This document shows positions 1 through 11,506 of a stretch of DNA of 64,000 nucleotides, one piece after another (positions within the stretch are counted from its first letter, which is position 1; every line of letters starts with the position of its first letter). The notes below the pieces were generated by a model, which was given only the letters and a program-made list of their open reading frames with translations, was not told where the DNA came from and did not search any database. A program made the position numbers and the translations under genes. The DNA is from Leptobrachium leishanense (taxonomy: Eukaryota; Chordata; Amphibia; Anura; Megophryidae): contig CM019063.1 in NCBI GenBank assembly GCA_009667805.1, positions 349,888,442 through 349,952,441 on the forward strand, in the 5' to 3' direction.

Positions 1-1
1 T

Positions 2-3000
2 GCTCTTCAAACCCTGTTAAATCGGTCCAGTGGAGGAACCACAAGCCCTCCGGACCCAGTAGTGCCTATTGTCAGCTCAGCCTCTCCCGAAAGAAATAGG
101 CTTAGTATGAAGGCACCATTACGTTATGATGGTACACCAAGTTTATGCCGAGGTTTTTTGACCCAACTTGAGATCTTGTTCGAGAATAACCCAGGGTCCT
201 GTATGTCTGATAAAGCTAAAGTAGGATATCTGATCAATCATTTGACAGAGAAAGCTTTATTATGGGCTACACCCTTGTGGGAAAACAAGAAGCCCATCAT
301 TTACGACTATGAGGGTTTTACCTCAGAGCTCAAACGTACCTTTGATCCCTCTAGAAGGGCTACTAATGCGGGTAGATCTTTGTTCCACATAAAACAAGGT
401 AATAGGAGGGTCTCTGACTACGCGATAGATTTTAAAACCCTGACTTCAGAGGTTCTCTGGCCGAACGACGTCCTAACCTTAGCCTTTACGGAAGGTCTGA
501 ACGAGACTTTTATGTTCGAATTAGCTCCTTTGAAATTGCCAGAGACTCTGGATCACCTGATCGATTTTTGTATTGCCATGGATGATCAAATTAGGGAAAG
601 GAGACATCCCAGAGATAGACCTAGAAGGCTCTTGCCTCCCCTACCCCCTTCATCCAGAAATACCGGTACACCAGGTGCCCAGGAAAATGTGAAAACAGAT
701 ATACCAATTGCAGAGCCTATGCAGATAGGAAAAACTGGTATATCAGAAGCAGAGAGAGCTCACAGAAGGGAAAAAGGGCTCTGTTTCTATTGTGCAGGGG
801 CAGACCATTTCCGCCTTCAATGTCCTCAGAGACCTAGGGGTGGTAGGGGTGAGAGTGGCAGATCGAACCAAAGACCAGCCAATACCCAGGTTATAGGGTC
901 TCTTTATGCCTCCTTTGTGAATAACGAAAAAAAAAAATCCAGGATTCTGGTACCAATCTCATTAACATGGGACAGGGTTCACCTTAAGACCGAGGCCTTC
1001 TTGGATTCTGGGGCCTCAGGTAATTTTATGGACAAACATTTTGCTGCAAAATGCCTCATACCTCTGGTTCTTAAAGAGAGGCCTTTAATGGTAGAAGCTA
1101 TAGATGGAAACCCTCTGTCTTGCCCTCATATTACCCATGACACTATTTTTGTCTGTATGGAAACAGGAGTATTGCACCATGAAAAAATATGTTTCCAGAT
1201 CATTGAATCCCCTTCATGTCCTGTCGTGCTTGGGTTTCCGTGGTTGGTAAAACACAACCCGGTTATTGATTGGGTCCAAAGAGACATAAAAAACTGGAGC
1301 CCTCATTGTCAGTCGAATTGTCTGGGCAAGGTCGACTTAATCGGTAGCCTCAATGTTGCCACAGCCCCTCCTTTATCCACAGAAGTTCCTGACCATTATC
1401 TGGATTTAAAGGAGGTCTTCTCTAAGTCCAGGACTGAGGTCCTACCGCCACACCGCCCGTACGACTGTGCTATAAACTTACTCCCCGGTACTATGCCTCC
1501 TAGGGGACATGTCTACCCCTTGTCCCAAAAAGAAAACAACATTATGGAGGAATACATAAGGGAGAATCTAGACCGAGGATTCATCAGACGCTCCTCCTCT
1601 CCTGCAGGAGCGGGTTTCTTTTTTGTCTCCAAAAAAGAGGGAGATCTGCGGCCTTGCATAGATTATAGAGGCTTAAACAGGATAACCATAAGGAACGCTT
1701 ATCCCATACCTCTCATCACCGAATTATTCGATCGACTAAAGGGGGCCAATGTTTATACGAAACTCGATTTACGCGGAGCCTACAACCTAGTAAGGATTAA
1801 GGAGGGCCATGAATGGATGACGGCTTTTAATACACGAAGTGGACATTACGAGTATCTAGTGATGCCCTTTGGTTTATGCAACGCGCCAGCCATTTTTCAA
1901 GACCTCATAAACGATACCTTACGGGAATTCCTGCAAGTGTTTGTTATAGTATATCTGGATGATATCCTGATATACTCCCCTGATATTGTAACCCATCATG
2001 TTCACGTGAGACAAGTACTGAAAAAACTATTGGAGGCTGGGTTGTATTGTAAACTAGAGAAATGTTTATTTGACATAAGAACAGTACATTTCCTTGGCTA
2101 CATAATAACTCCCGAAGGTTTCCAGATGGATCCTAAGAAACTTACAGCAATCCTAGACTGGCCTCTACCCCAAGGGCTGAAAGCCATCCAGAGGTTTCTA
2201 GGATTCACTAACTATTATAGGAGGTTCATTAAAGACTTTTCAGTTTTGGTATCTCCCCTCACGGCTATGACAAAGAAAGGGGTGGGTGCTCAGAAATGGA
2301 CACCCCAAGCCAGTCAAGCCTTTGAGGCACTCAAACAAGCGTTTACTACTGCCCCTGTTCTCAGACATCCAGATCCGGCTCTGCCGTTCCAAGTGGAAGT
2401 TGACGCCTCCGAAATAGGTCTTGGTGCAGTATTGTCCCAAAGGGAGGCACCCGACAAACCCTTGCATCCATGCGGCTTCTATTCCCGGAAACTCTCCCCG
2501 GCAGAGAGAAACTATGATATAGGAAACAGAGAGTTATTAGCGGTCATATCGGCCTTGGCAGAATGGAGATACCTGCTGGAAGGGTCTAAAGACCCCATCA
2601 TTATAATTACTGATCATAAAAATCTCACATACATTGGAGATGCCAAACGGTTAAATTCCAGACAAGCAAGGTGGTCATTGTTTCTTTCAAGCTTTAATTA
2701 TGTATTAACCTATAGACCTGGGTCCAGAAACGTTAAAGCAGACGCTTTATCAAGACAGCATGAGTCCTATGAACATAACATCCAAGATCAGCATCCCATT
2801 GTACCCCAAGAAAGGATTTTAGCCGCTACCACGATTAACGTCTCGTCTCCCTTGATGAAAAGGCTGCAAACAGTTCAGGGATCAGCTCCTGAGGGGAAAC
2901 CCCCCGCGAAACTCTTCGTACCTGAAAGTGAAAGGGTAGAATTACTAAACGTTTATCATGATAATAAAACCTCTGGGCATATGGGGATTACCAAAACGGT

Positions 3001-4225
3001 GGCCAGCATCAGTAAGGTCTTCTGGTGGCCCACGTTGCGCCGAGATGTAAAAGATTACATAGCCGTGTGCGAGGTATGCACAAGACATAAAAATCCCAAA
3101 ACAGCACCCATTGGTCTACTCCAGCCTCTGCCGATCCCAGAACGACCATGGTCACATTTGGCAATAGATTTCATAGTGGAATTACCTGATTCAAGAGGGA
3201 ATACAGTAATACTTACTATCATAGATCGATTCTCCAAGATGGGTCACTATGTTCCTCTTCGTAAACTACCTTCGGCAGCCGAACTGGTGCCTATTTTCAT
3301 AAACAACGTGGTCCGCATACATGGTATTCCTCTTGGGATTGTCTCCGATAGGGGTACCCAATTTGTCTCCAGATTCTGGAAAGGGTTCTGTAAGAATGTG
3401 GGGATAGACTTATCCTTCTCTTCGGCCTATCACCCCCAGACAAACGGAGCAGCAGAACGCGCCAATCAAAACATAGAGAAGTATCTCAGATGTTTTATAT
3501 CAGAACAACAAGATAACTGGTCAGATCTGCTACCATGGGCAGAGTATGCCTTGAACAGTGCAGTAAGTGAATCCACAGGACATTCCCCTTTTTTCACTGT
3601 TTATGGGTTCGATCCTCCCGTACTCCCTGCTACGTTTCCGGATACCACAATACCTGCTTTAGATGAACATTTAGCGTCCTTGAGGGAGACTTGGGAGAGA
3701 GTTAAAAAGGCACTAGAGAAAAGCAGTGTTATCCAGAAAATTAAGGCTGACAGACATAGAAGGCAAGCACCTGTGTATCAGGTTGGGGACAGGGTTTGGC
3801 TTTCTTCCCAGAACATCAAGCTCTTAGTGCCCTCCATGAAGTTGGCAAATAGATATATCGGTCCCTATAGGATTCTGCGGCGACTCAACCCAGTCTCCTA
3901 TGCTTTGGCATTGCCCCCCCATATCAGGATACACAATGTGTTCCACGTGAGCCTTTTGAAACCGTTGTTATGTAACCGGTACACCAAGGTCCGTGCTCCA
4001 CCTCCTCCTGTCTCTGTGGAGGGCGAGGAGGAGTTCGAGGTTAAAGCCATTCTGGATGCCAGGATGTCTAGGGGGCCCTTACAGTACTTGGTCGACTGGG
4101 TGGGTTACGGTCCGGAGGATCGTTCTTGGATTCCGGCTGCGGAGGTCCATGCCCCTCGGTTGGTGAAGGCCTTCTATTTGGCGCACCCCCGTGCCCCTGG
4201 GGGTCGTCCAGTGGCCGCCCATTGA
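2..4225 (+). CDS. Ty3/gypsy chromodomain retrotransposon Gag-Pol, 5' incomplete
   Basis: One uninterrupted reading frame, open from base 2, so the true start lies left of the window; a first GTG at 62 is probably not the start. Counting from base 62, domains in order are: Gag; a CCHC knuckle near residues 240-253 (CFYC..DHFRLQC); an aspartic protease with DSGASGNF near 315; reverse transcriptase with YLDDILIYS near 631; RNase H beginning near VEVDASEIGLGAVL at about 779; integrase with an HHCC finger at about 965-1006 and the D, D, E residues near 1035, 1095 and 1130; and a C-terminal chromodomain at about 1323-1375 (YLVDWVGYG, SWIPA). The chromodomain marks the chromovirus branch, in which it is thought to guide integration. 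I see no internal stop or frameshift and every catalytic motif is present. The stop is followed at once by a polypurine tract and the 3' LTR. The assignment is firm; current activity is inference. Confidence 0.95.
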   Translation, partial: ALQTLLNRSSGGTTSPPDPVVPIVSSASPERNRLSMKAPLRYDGTPSLCRGFLTQLEILFENNPGSCMSDKAKVGYLINHLTEKALLWATPLWENKKPIIYDYEGFTSELKRTFDPSRRATNAGRSLFHIKQGNRRVSDYAIDFKTLTSEVLWPNDVLTLAFTEGLNETFMFELAPLKLPETLDHLIDFCIAMDDQIRERRHPRDRPRRLLPPLPPSSRNTGTPGAQENVKTDIPIAEPMQIGKTGISEAERAHRREKGLCFYCAGADHFRLQCPQRPRGGRGESGRSNQRPANTQVIGSLYASFVNNEKKKSRILVPISLTWDRVHLKTEAFLDSGASGNFMDKHFAAKCLIPLVLKERPLMVEAIDGNPLSCPHITHDTIFVCMETGVLHHEKICFQIIESPSCPVVLGFPWLVKHNPVIDWVQRDIKNWSPHCQSNCLGKVDLIGSLNVATAPPLSTEVPDHYLDLKEVFSKSRTEVLPPHRPYDCAINLLPGTMPPRGHVYPLSQKENNIMEEYIRENLDRGFIRRSSSPAGAGFFFVSKKEGDLRPCIDYRGLNRITIRNAYPIPLITELFDRLKGANVYTKLDLRGAYNLVRIKEGHEWMTAFNTRSGHYEYLVMPFGLCNAPAIFQDLINDTLREFLQVFVIVYLDDILIYSPDIVTHHVHVRQVLKKLLEAGLYCKLEKCLFDIRTVHFLGYIITPEGFQMDPKKLTAILDWPLPQGLKAIQRFLGFTNYYRRFIKDFSVLVSPLTAMTKKGVGAQKWTPQASQAFEALKQAFTTAPVLRHPDPALPFQVEVDASEIGLGAVLSQREAPDKPLHPCGFYSRKLSPAERNYDIGNRELLAVISALAEWRYLLEGSKDPIIIITDHKNLTYIGDAKRLNSRQARWSLFLSSFNYVLTYRPGSRNVKADALSRQHESYEHNIQDQHPIVPQERILAATTINVSSPLMKRLQTVQGSAPEGKPPAKLFVPESERVELLNVYHDNKTSGHMGITKTVASISKVFWWPTLRRDVKDYIAVCEVCTRHKNPKTAPIGLLQPLPIPERPWSHLAIDFIVELPDSRGNTVILTIIDRFSKMGHYVPLRKLPSAAELVPIFINNVVRIHGIPLGIVSDRGTQFVSRFWKGFCKNVGIDLSFSSAYHPQTNGAAERANQNIEKYLRCFISEQQDNWSDLLPWAEYALNSAVSESTGHSPFFTVYGFDPPVLPATFPDTTIPALDEHLASLRETWERVKKALEKSSVIQKIKADRHRRQAPVYQVGDRVWLSSQNIKLLVPSMKLANRYIGPYRILRRLNPVSYALALPPHIRIHNVFHVSLLKPLLCNRYTKVRAPPPPVSVEGEEEFEVKAILDARMSRGPLQYLVDWVGYGPEDRSWIPAAEVHAPRLVKAFYLAHPRAPGGRPVAAH

Positions 4226-4235
4226 GGGGGGGTTC

Positions 4236-4940
4236 TGTCACGGATTGCTCTGTTCTGGGGCGCCTGGCAGCAGCTTCCTCGCTGCTCGCTGGCCAGGCGC
4301 CGAAATATAACGCCACCGGGTGCGCTCACGTGGGACGCCGGGGGGCGGAGCCTGGCGTATGACGCGGACCCGCCGGGTTTAAAACCCGGCTTCACTAGTT
4401 CACCGGTGCCCTGACGTGGTATCATTTTCCCGCAGAGCTCTCGTGTGTCTGGTGTTGTCAGTTACTGACGTTCTGCTTCCAACCAATTTATTGATCCTCT
4501 GTATATGAGCCTTGGCTTTGGCAAACGAATCACCCTTGTGTATGACTCCTGGCATTGGCAAACGAATCACTCTTGTGTATGACTCCTGGCATTGGCAAAC
4601 GAACCACCCTTGTGTATTACTCTTGGCATTGACAAACGAACCTCATTGTATATCATCATTAGCGTTGACAACTACTCCGTTACGCCTCTGCTCCTAAACA
4701 GCCTTGGCTCCTGTGGTAGTCTGTGTGTAACCATATATATACAGCAGACTACCTTTCCTGTTTCTGGAGTCCTAGGGAGAACGAATACTCTATTCTGTAC
4801 GTCTGTCTGGTGTTTACCCTTTTTTGTATGTTGTCTGGTTAATTATCTGTCTAGTTGTGCCGACCATTCAAGGATCGGAAGGTTAGAGATCGGTCTACGT
4901 ATAGGGACCACTATTCTGGTATTCAGGGGGATACGTGACA
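4236..4940 (+). repeat. 3' LTR of the chromodomain gypsy element
   Basis: Begins TGTCACG and ends CGTGACA, perfect inverted termini. It starts directly after the purine tract at 4224-4232 that follows the Gag-Pol stop. About 705 bp. A TTTAAAA box near 4377-4384 followed by CCTGACGTGG is a plausible promoter region. The 5' LTR is outside the window, so neither LTR divergence nor the target duplication can be checked. Confidence 0.9.
4514..4667 (+). repeat. 37-bp tandem repeat inside the LTR
   Basis: The motif TTGGCAAACGAA recurs at 4519, 4556, 4593 and, as TTGACAAACGAA, at 4630: four units with a constant 37-bp period. Short tandem repeats inside a U3 or R region can act as enhancers; that is inference. 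Confidence 0.85.
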
Positions 4941-5306
4941 CTGTGATGCTCTGATACAGTAATATGTGCTGTGTATGTGCATATCACAGAGCTCCACAGC
5001 AATAAAAAGCCCGCTCATACACAGAACAAACACAATACTGTAAGTTTTATTGCTGTGGAGCTCTGTGATGTTCGCTGTATATGTGCGTGAGTTTTATTGC
5101 TGCGGAGCTCTGTGATGTGCGCTGTTTATGTGCGTGAGTTTTATTGCTGTGGAGCTCTGTGATGTGCGCTGTATATGTGCGTGAGTTTTATTGCTGTGGA
5201 GCTCTGTGATGTGCGCTGTATATGTGCGTGAGTTTTATTGCTGTGGAGCTCTGTGATGTGCGCTGTATATGTGCGTGAGTTTTATTGCTGTGATTCTCTG
5301 TGATAC
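4941..5306 (+). repeat. 47-bp tandem repeat with an inverted leader
   Basis: Units containing GTTTTATTGCTGTGGAG start at 5044, 5091 (GTTTTATTGCTGCGGAG), 5138, 5185 and 5232; a last diverged unit starts at 5279. The period is exactly 47 bp. The preceding stretch 4960-5010 carries the same motif in reverse complement (CACAGAGCTCCACAGCAATA), so the array can fold back. A related 54-bp repeat in the opposite orientation lies at 33541-33670. Confidence 0.85.
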
Positions 5307-5316
5307 ACTCATACAC

Positions 5317-5537
5317 ACATGCTGTCCTCCAAATCATCTGGGAGCAGGCTGCTTGTTGGCACTGTGAAGCCCCATAATGGAAATTTGCCTAAGACCTCAA
5401 CATATCTGGAGCCGCTTCTGCATGCGAGTACCAGACCAGGACCTGTCAGCAAACCAGTGCCGGCAAGACCAGCCATAGCATTGCCAGCCAATTTCACCAG
5501 CCACAGCCAGACCGAGCCACACATAAAGTTAAGGTGA
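5317..5537 (+). other. Possible exon or protein-derived fragment, unrecognised
   Basis: An open stretch of about 72 codons rich in Ser, Pro, Ala and His (VGTVKPHNGNLPKTSTY is typical), with codon use unlike the satellites around it. It ends close to AAG|GTGAGC at about 5531-5540, which would serve as a splice donor. I see no convincing acceptor upstream, where the 47-bp satellite ends. I recognise no domain. It could be a host exon, a retrocopy fragment, or chance. Confidence 0.2.
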
Positions 5538-6287
5538 GCTTGGTGGAGCCAACCTGGGATAATATTCCATAGTTGTCGATAAAATAACTGCAGGAAACAT
5601 TACACATAACGTCTCCTGTAGTTATTTTATCGTCAGGAAACGCTATTCCATTTGAGCCGCATGCTGAGCTTGTGGCTCTAATGTAGCGTTTCCAACCCAT
5701 GCATGAGGTTACTGTACGTTATCGTCTCCTATATTTACTATGGGAGACGTTAATTGTGAGCTTTGTGTGGGAGCACAGACTATTCCAAAGTAACCTGCGC
5801 TTCCACACGGGAGATGGTATTTCACTGTGAAATATGGTCTACGCAAAGCTGATTTTGCATTCTCCTACCCCCCTCCCCCATTAAATTCCATACTCGCTTC
5901 TCATCCCACGGTAAAAAAGGTAGCGCGATCCGCTGCTTCTTCTCCCCGGGAGCAGAGTGAGAATGGGAACATATAGTTCCTAGTCTCCTTCTGCAATTCT
6001 TATGCGGTGGTGCGCAATCTCACGAGAATGAGCTCAGGCACAGCTCGCGGCTGGGACGCACAAGGCTCCATGGGTGGAATCTGGTGGGGGGCCCTTGCTT
6101 TATTTGGTCTGGGGGGCTCTGAGTCTTGTCAGTCCGCCCCTGGCACTGAGGCAAAAAGAATCAAAGGATACTTGTGAGAGGCGTGAGTGCTGAAACTTGT
6201 GGATATATATATATATATATATTTATGTTTGAGCTTTTGGGTGCACACCCTAATGTAATAGGCTGCGCACGCCTATGAATATATACA
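5538..6287. other. Non-coding stretch with a short hairpin and a TA tract
   Basis: Contains an imperfect 19-bp inverted repeat at 5577-5632 (arms CGATAAAATAACTGCAGGA and its complement with one mismatch). A second pair of GGAAACGCTATTCC-type arms lies at 5635-5690, probably part of a small fold-back element. A (TA)n tract lies at 6202-6221. No gene seen. Confidence 0.6.
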
Positions 6288-7274
6288 CAGGGTAATTCAA
6301 AGAGATTCGAAAAGTCACTGCACGTTCGGTGACTTTTCGTTCTCTTCAATTCGGTTCCTTTTGCCGATCCCATTTCGGTGACCCTGCGGTGTATTCAGCA
6401 AGCACCACAGGGTCCCCGAATTGCAGGGAAAAGCTACCGCAAACCCGACGAAAACGAACCGCAAAACCCAGCGAATGCACGCCGAAAACCCTCAAAAACA
6501 TCTGTATTAACCTGCTGAAAACCACGGAAAAACCCGAGCAGGAGCCGATCACACGCAGCAAAGCTGCCAGAAAAAGCCGACACCGCAGGCGAGGGAGGTG
6601 AATAAATTAGGAAAACAGTTTGCATGAATGTTTGAGAAGTAAAACGCTGTTTGCAAAGAAACTACTGAGCGAAAATGTCTGAAATTTTCATATGAGGTCC
6701 AGGGAATGATAATAAAGAGGGCTGTTACAGAAAAAATAAGTACACTTTAACCCCTTAAGGACCAATGACGGAACTGTTTCGTCATAAATGCATTGAATAT
6801 AAAGACCCTTGGTCCTTAAGGGGTTAAAAAAAAAAAATCTGACTTTTCAAAAAAAATTAAGAAAAATGCTTAAAATATCCTAAAAAAATCTATAAATAAA
6901 GAGACTCTTTACTGCAGAATTTTATAATGAACGGTTTATTAGATATTGAATTAAAACGGGAATATTTTTAACATTGAAGCCTATGGGATTCTCCTGAATA
7001 AACTTGCCGAATTAAACCACCGAATGGCAGGGTATTTCGGGAACCTTTCACTGCTGGTTTGTGTTCTCTGAATAGCCGAAGCAGTGCTTTTTCATGGGGT
7101 TTTCACTGCCCTCGAACAGGCACCGAACAGGCACCGTATGTGCAGGCAATTCGCCAGGATTTGGCGAATTGCCTGCTCTCTGGATAGCCGAATGGCCAAG
7201 AAAGGTAACCGAACGCTGATTTTCAGCGTTCGGTTACCTTTCTCAAGCAATTCGGATCTCTTTGAATTACCCTG
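6288..7274. mobile_element. Non-autonomous DNA transposon made of hairpins
   Basis: Terminal inverted repeats CAGGGTAATTCAAAGAGAT at 6288 and its complement ending at 7274 bound 987 bp without a transposase. Internal hairpins include 6308-6340 (AAAGTCAC / GTGACTTT), 7141-7175 (GCAGGCAATTCGCCA type) and a perfect 19-bp stem at 7201-7241 (AAAGGTAACCGAACGCTGA, loop TTT). I could not identify the target duplication, so the superfamily is unassigned. A TTAA-flanked MITE is nested inside. Confidence 0.7.
6747..6827. mobile_element. Short palindromic MITE with TTAA duplications
   Basis: Flanked by TTAA at 6747-6750 and 6824-6827. Termini CCCCTTAAGGACCA and TGGTCCTTAAGGGG are perfect inverted repeats; the body is about 73 bp. 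TTAA duplications fit piggyBac or Kolobok families; which one cannot be decided here. Confidence 0.75.
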
Positions 7275-7275
7275 A

Positions 7276-8898
<1,623 letters not shown>

Positions 8899-9075
8899 TA
8901 TATGTTTTTATCCGGTTATTGATTATTATATTTTTTAAAGCAAAACACATACAATTAAAAACATTTAGGAGAATTTCTAGGAAATATAAACAATTGATAT
9001 TTGTGTCTCGTATAAGTTTCTTAATTGATATATCTTCGACAGCACACGCACACGCACACACGCTGTCAGGTATAT
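8899..9075 (+). repeat. Direct repeat, left copy (about 170 bp)
   Basis: Begins TATATGTTTTTATCCGGTTA and matches 10697-10865 over about 170 bp with scattered differences, then diverges. It starts directly at the right TA of the Tc1 element. The unit could be part of an LTR; see the right copy. Confidence 0.7.
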
Positions 9076-10696
9076 TGGAAGGGGAAAAAAGGTAAAATGG
9101 ATGCCTGTAGCCATTTGGTTTTAAAGACAGTCTTTTCTTTCAATTTTCTCTAGTTTAAGAATGAACCGAGATTTTTTTTTAAAGGTTCATGGCTAGGTGA
9201 ATTTTTTTTAGAAGTGCCAGACATGAAGGAACCTAGAATGTCTTTGTGTGATAATACTAGAGCTAATTGCTAAGACCTGTCATAATTAAATTTATTGGTC
9301 TGTTTTAAGTTCTTAAAACAAAAGATACTCTGTCTTCAGGGTATAGGAAAATAAAAATTTTATTAAGGTAAAATCTATATTCACGAAATATATTTTTATA
9401 ATCAAGGTATATTTTATTATATTTACAGTAGGAAATATATACTCCAATAAATATATAATTGGTAATAGTAAAATTACTGAAGAAAGATTCTGTTGACTTT
9501 AGCCAGAGAAAAGAATTCAGCTGATAGGACTCAGTAAGTAACCAAAAGGGAGTCAGGGATATAAATTTTGATATGCTAGGTAGATACACAGTGTCTATAC
9601 ATGGAGAGAAGAAGTCTTTGTGTACAGATTGACCTCTGACACTGGGAGATAAGAAATAAAAAGAAATAGTGGAATTAATTAAGAAGTGCAATACTGCCCT
9701 CTAGAGGATAGTAAATATTAGATTTGATGTACCAAAAATATTTGCCAGTGACGTCAAATTTACTAAAATTGAAGCGGCAATGTTGGTTGCAAATCAGTCC
9801 GAGATTCCAGCATTCAGACTCACACCGCAATGCATTCAGACGTCCAGTACACATGACACTCTGAGATTCCGAGACCCCGAGATGCAGTCCGAGATTCCAG
9901 CATTCAGACTCACCACGAGGCAGGTAGATCCCAGGACATGAGGCAATCAAGACTCTCACCAAATCTCTAACTCACATGCATTGATTATCTGATATCAATA
10001 ATCTTCACATATTCCAAAACAAAGCATCACATAGAAAATTCCAAGACTTATCAAAATCCAGATTGGAGAGGTAATGTATGAAATTAAGGAATTAATGTAA
10101 TTATATATATATTTGTAGATATTCTTGCAACATAGACTGAGATTTCTCAGATACTGTTAGATCCAGAATCTAAATATCTTTATTCTGCAGATAAAGATGT
10201 GAAGAAGGGGATATAAGGATTTATTCTAAAGAAATGTTGTAAGATTGATACCAATATATATATTGAATCTGGAAATTACTGTGATTAAAATTAATATAGC
10301 AAGGAATTCTATAACTACAAAATAAAAAGCAAAAGATTAGAAGTTTAATTCTCGAGATTAGGGGAGGATTCACTAAATAAGTTTTATTACTTATCCTTTT
10401 AAATTAGCTCATTTTTTGTTGATCTATGTAGCATAGAGATATATATATATATATATCTATAAGAGCTGGCTGGTTAAACATTGTTTGCTGGGAAATGCAT
10501 GTTGTATTAAACAGAAATGTTTATTAAACATTTGTGTATTAGTTACTAACTGTTAAGGTAAATGATATTAAATCATATATGCAGTTACTAACCGGAGATA
10601 CATATATTGTGAAGCTAGTTTTTATATGCTGATGGATTGTGGTTTAGAAATTTTTGTTTATGATATGAGATTTGAATTTTTTTTGTATATGTAATA
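9076..10696. other. AT-rich stretch without a recognisable gene
   Basis: No frame with domain character. A 30-bp direct duplication containing CAGTCCGAGATTCCAGCATT occurs at about 9793-9825 and 9884-9914. A short TA tract lies near 10438-10457. Otherwise featureless. Confidence 0.6.
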
Positions 10697-10922
10697 AATA
10701 TATATGTTTTTATCCGATTATTGATTATTGTATTTTTCAAAGCAAAACACAGACAATTAAAATAATTTAGGAGAATCTCTAGGTATTATAAACGATTGAT
10801 ATTTGTGTGTCGTATAAATTTCTTATGAAATAATAATCCCTGACATATTGGAGGCTTGGCTGATAAATCCAATATATAACGTGTTGTATTCACGTGCAGA
10901 GATTATATCTGACAACGCGCAC
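10697..10922 (+). repeat. Direct repeat, right copy, with LTR-like 3' boundary
   Basis: Matches 8899-9070. It continues to CCCTGACA, then TATTGGAGGCTTGGCTG, which loosely resembles the junction between an LTR ending in CA and a primer-binding region. No coding sequence lies between the two copies, so a retroviral or LTR origin is only a suggestion. Confidence 0.4.

Positions 10923-10963
<41 letters not shown>
10923..10963. repeat. (TA)n microsatellite
   Basis: About 40 bp of alternating TA immediately left of the inverted PLE arm. Confidence 0.95.
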
Positions 10964-10965
<2 letters not shown>

Positions 10966-11506
10966 TAATGCTTGTATGAAATCACCCGCACTCCAGGGCT
11001 TTAACTGAATCCTTCTTTATTGGTTCAAGTATGAAGTCATAAAATCGACGTTTCGGTTCGCATTCGGAACCCTCATCAGGACAAAAACAAAACATACACT
11101 GACCTCCCCATTGCAACCCCAAGGTTTACATAGGGAGGGAAATCAATACAATTAAAAACAGCTTGGATGCCTACCCTCCCGAGGTGCACGGCGACCGGCG
11201 TGCCGTGAGACGCTCCGCGCATGCGTGACGCCACGGCTCCTCTCAATGACGTGTGTTCGGTTATCCTAGTAACCAACTAGACGCCAGCGCTTTGTAAACA
11301 TAGCGAGCATCTGCGTGACGCCGGGAACCAACACTCATCGATCGGGTAAGCAAACCAAGACATGTCGCATAATACAGCGACCATCACACTTTAAAAACAA
11401 AGTTACCACCTGAATGTTAGGCGAAACAACACACTGTTATTAAACACCTAGGAGGTAGTAAGCTGAATGCAGAATAAACCGCACTTCTAACTATATTGTT
11501 GTAGAT
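10964..11506 (-). repeat. Inverted terminal arm of PLE copy 1
   Basis: Reverse complement of 12556-13098, near-identical, so copy 1 is flanked by inverted arms of about 540 bp. The arm stops at TTGTAG, where the truncated coding region begins. A 5' inverted partial terminal repeat is a known trait of Penelope-like insertions. Confidence 0.9.
11046..11081 (-). ncRNA. Hammerhead ribozyme motif in inverted PLE arm
   Basis: On the minus strand it reads CCTGATGAG, a stem GGTTCC..GCGAACC, then GAAACGTC: the conserved CUGAUGA and GAAA core boxes of a minimal hammerhead. Penelope-like elements are known to carry such motifs in their terminal repeats. Cleavage activity is not shown by sequence alone. 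Confidence 0.7.
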
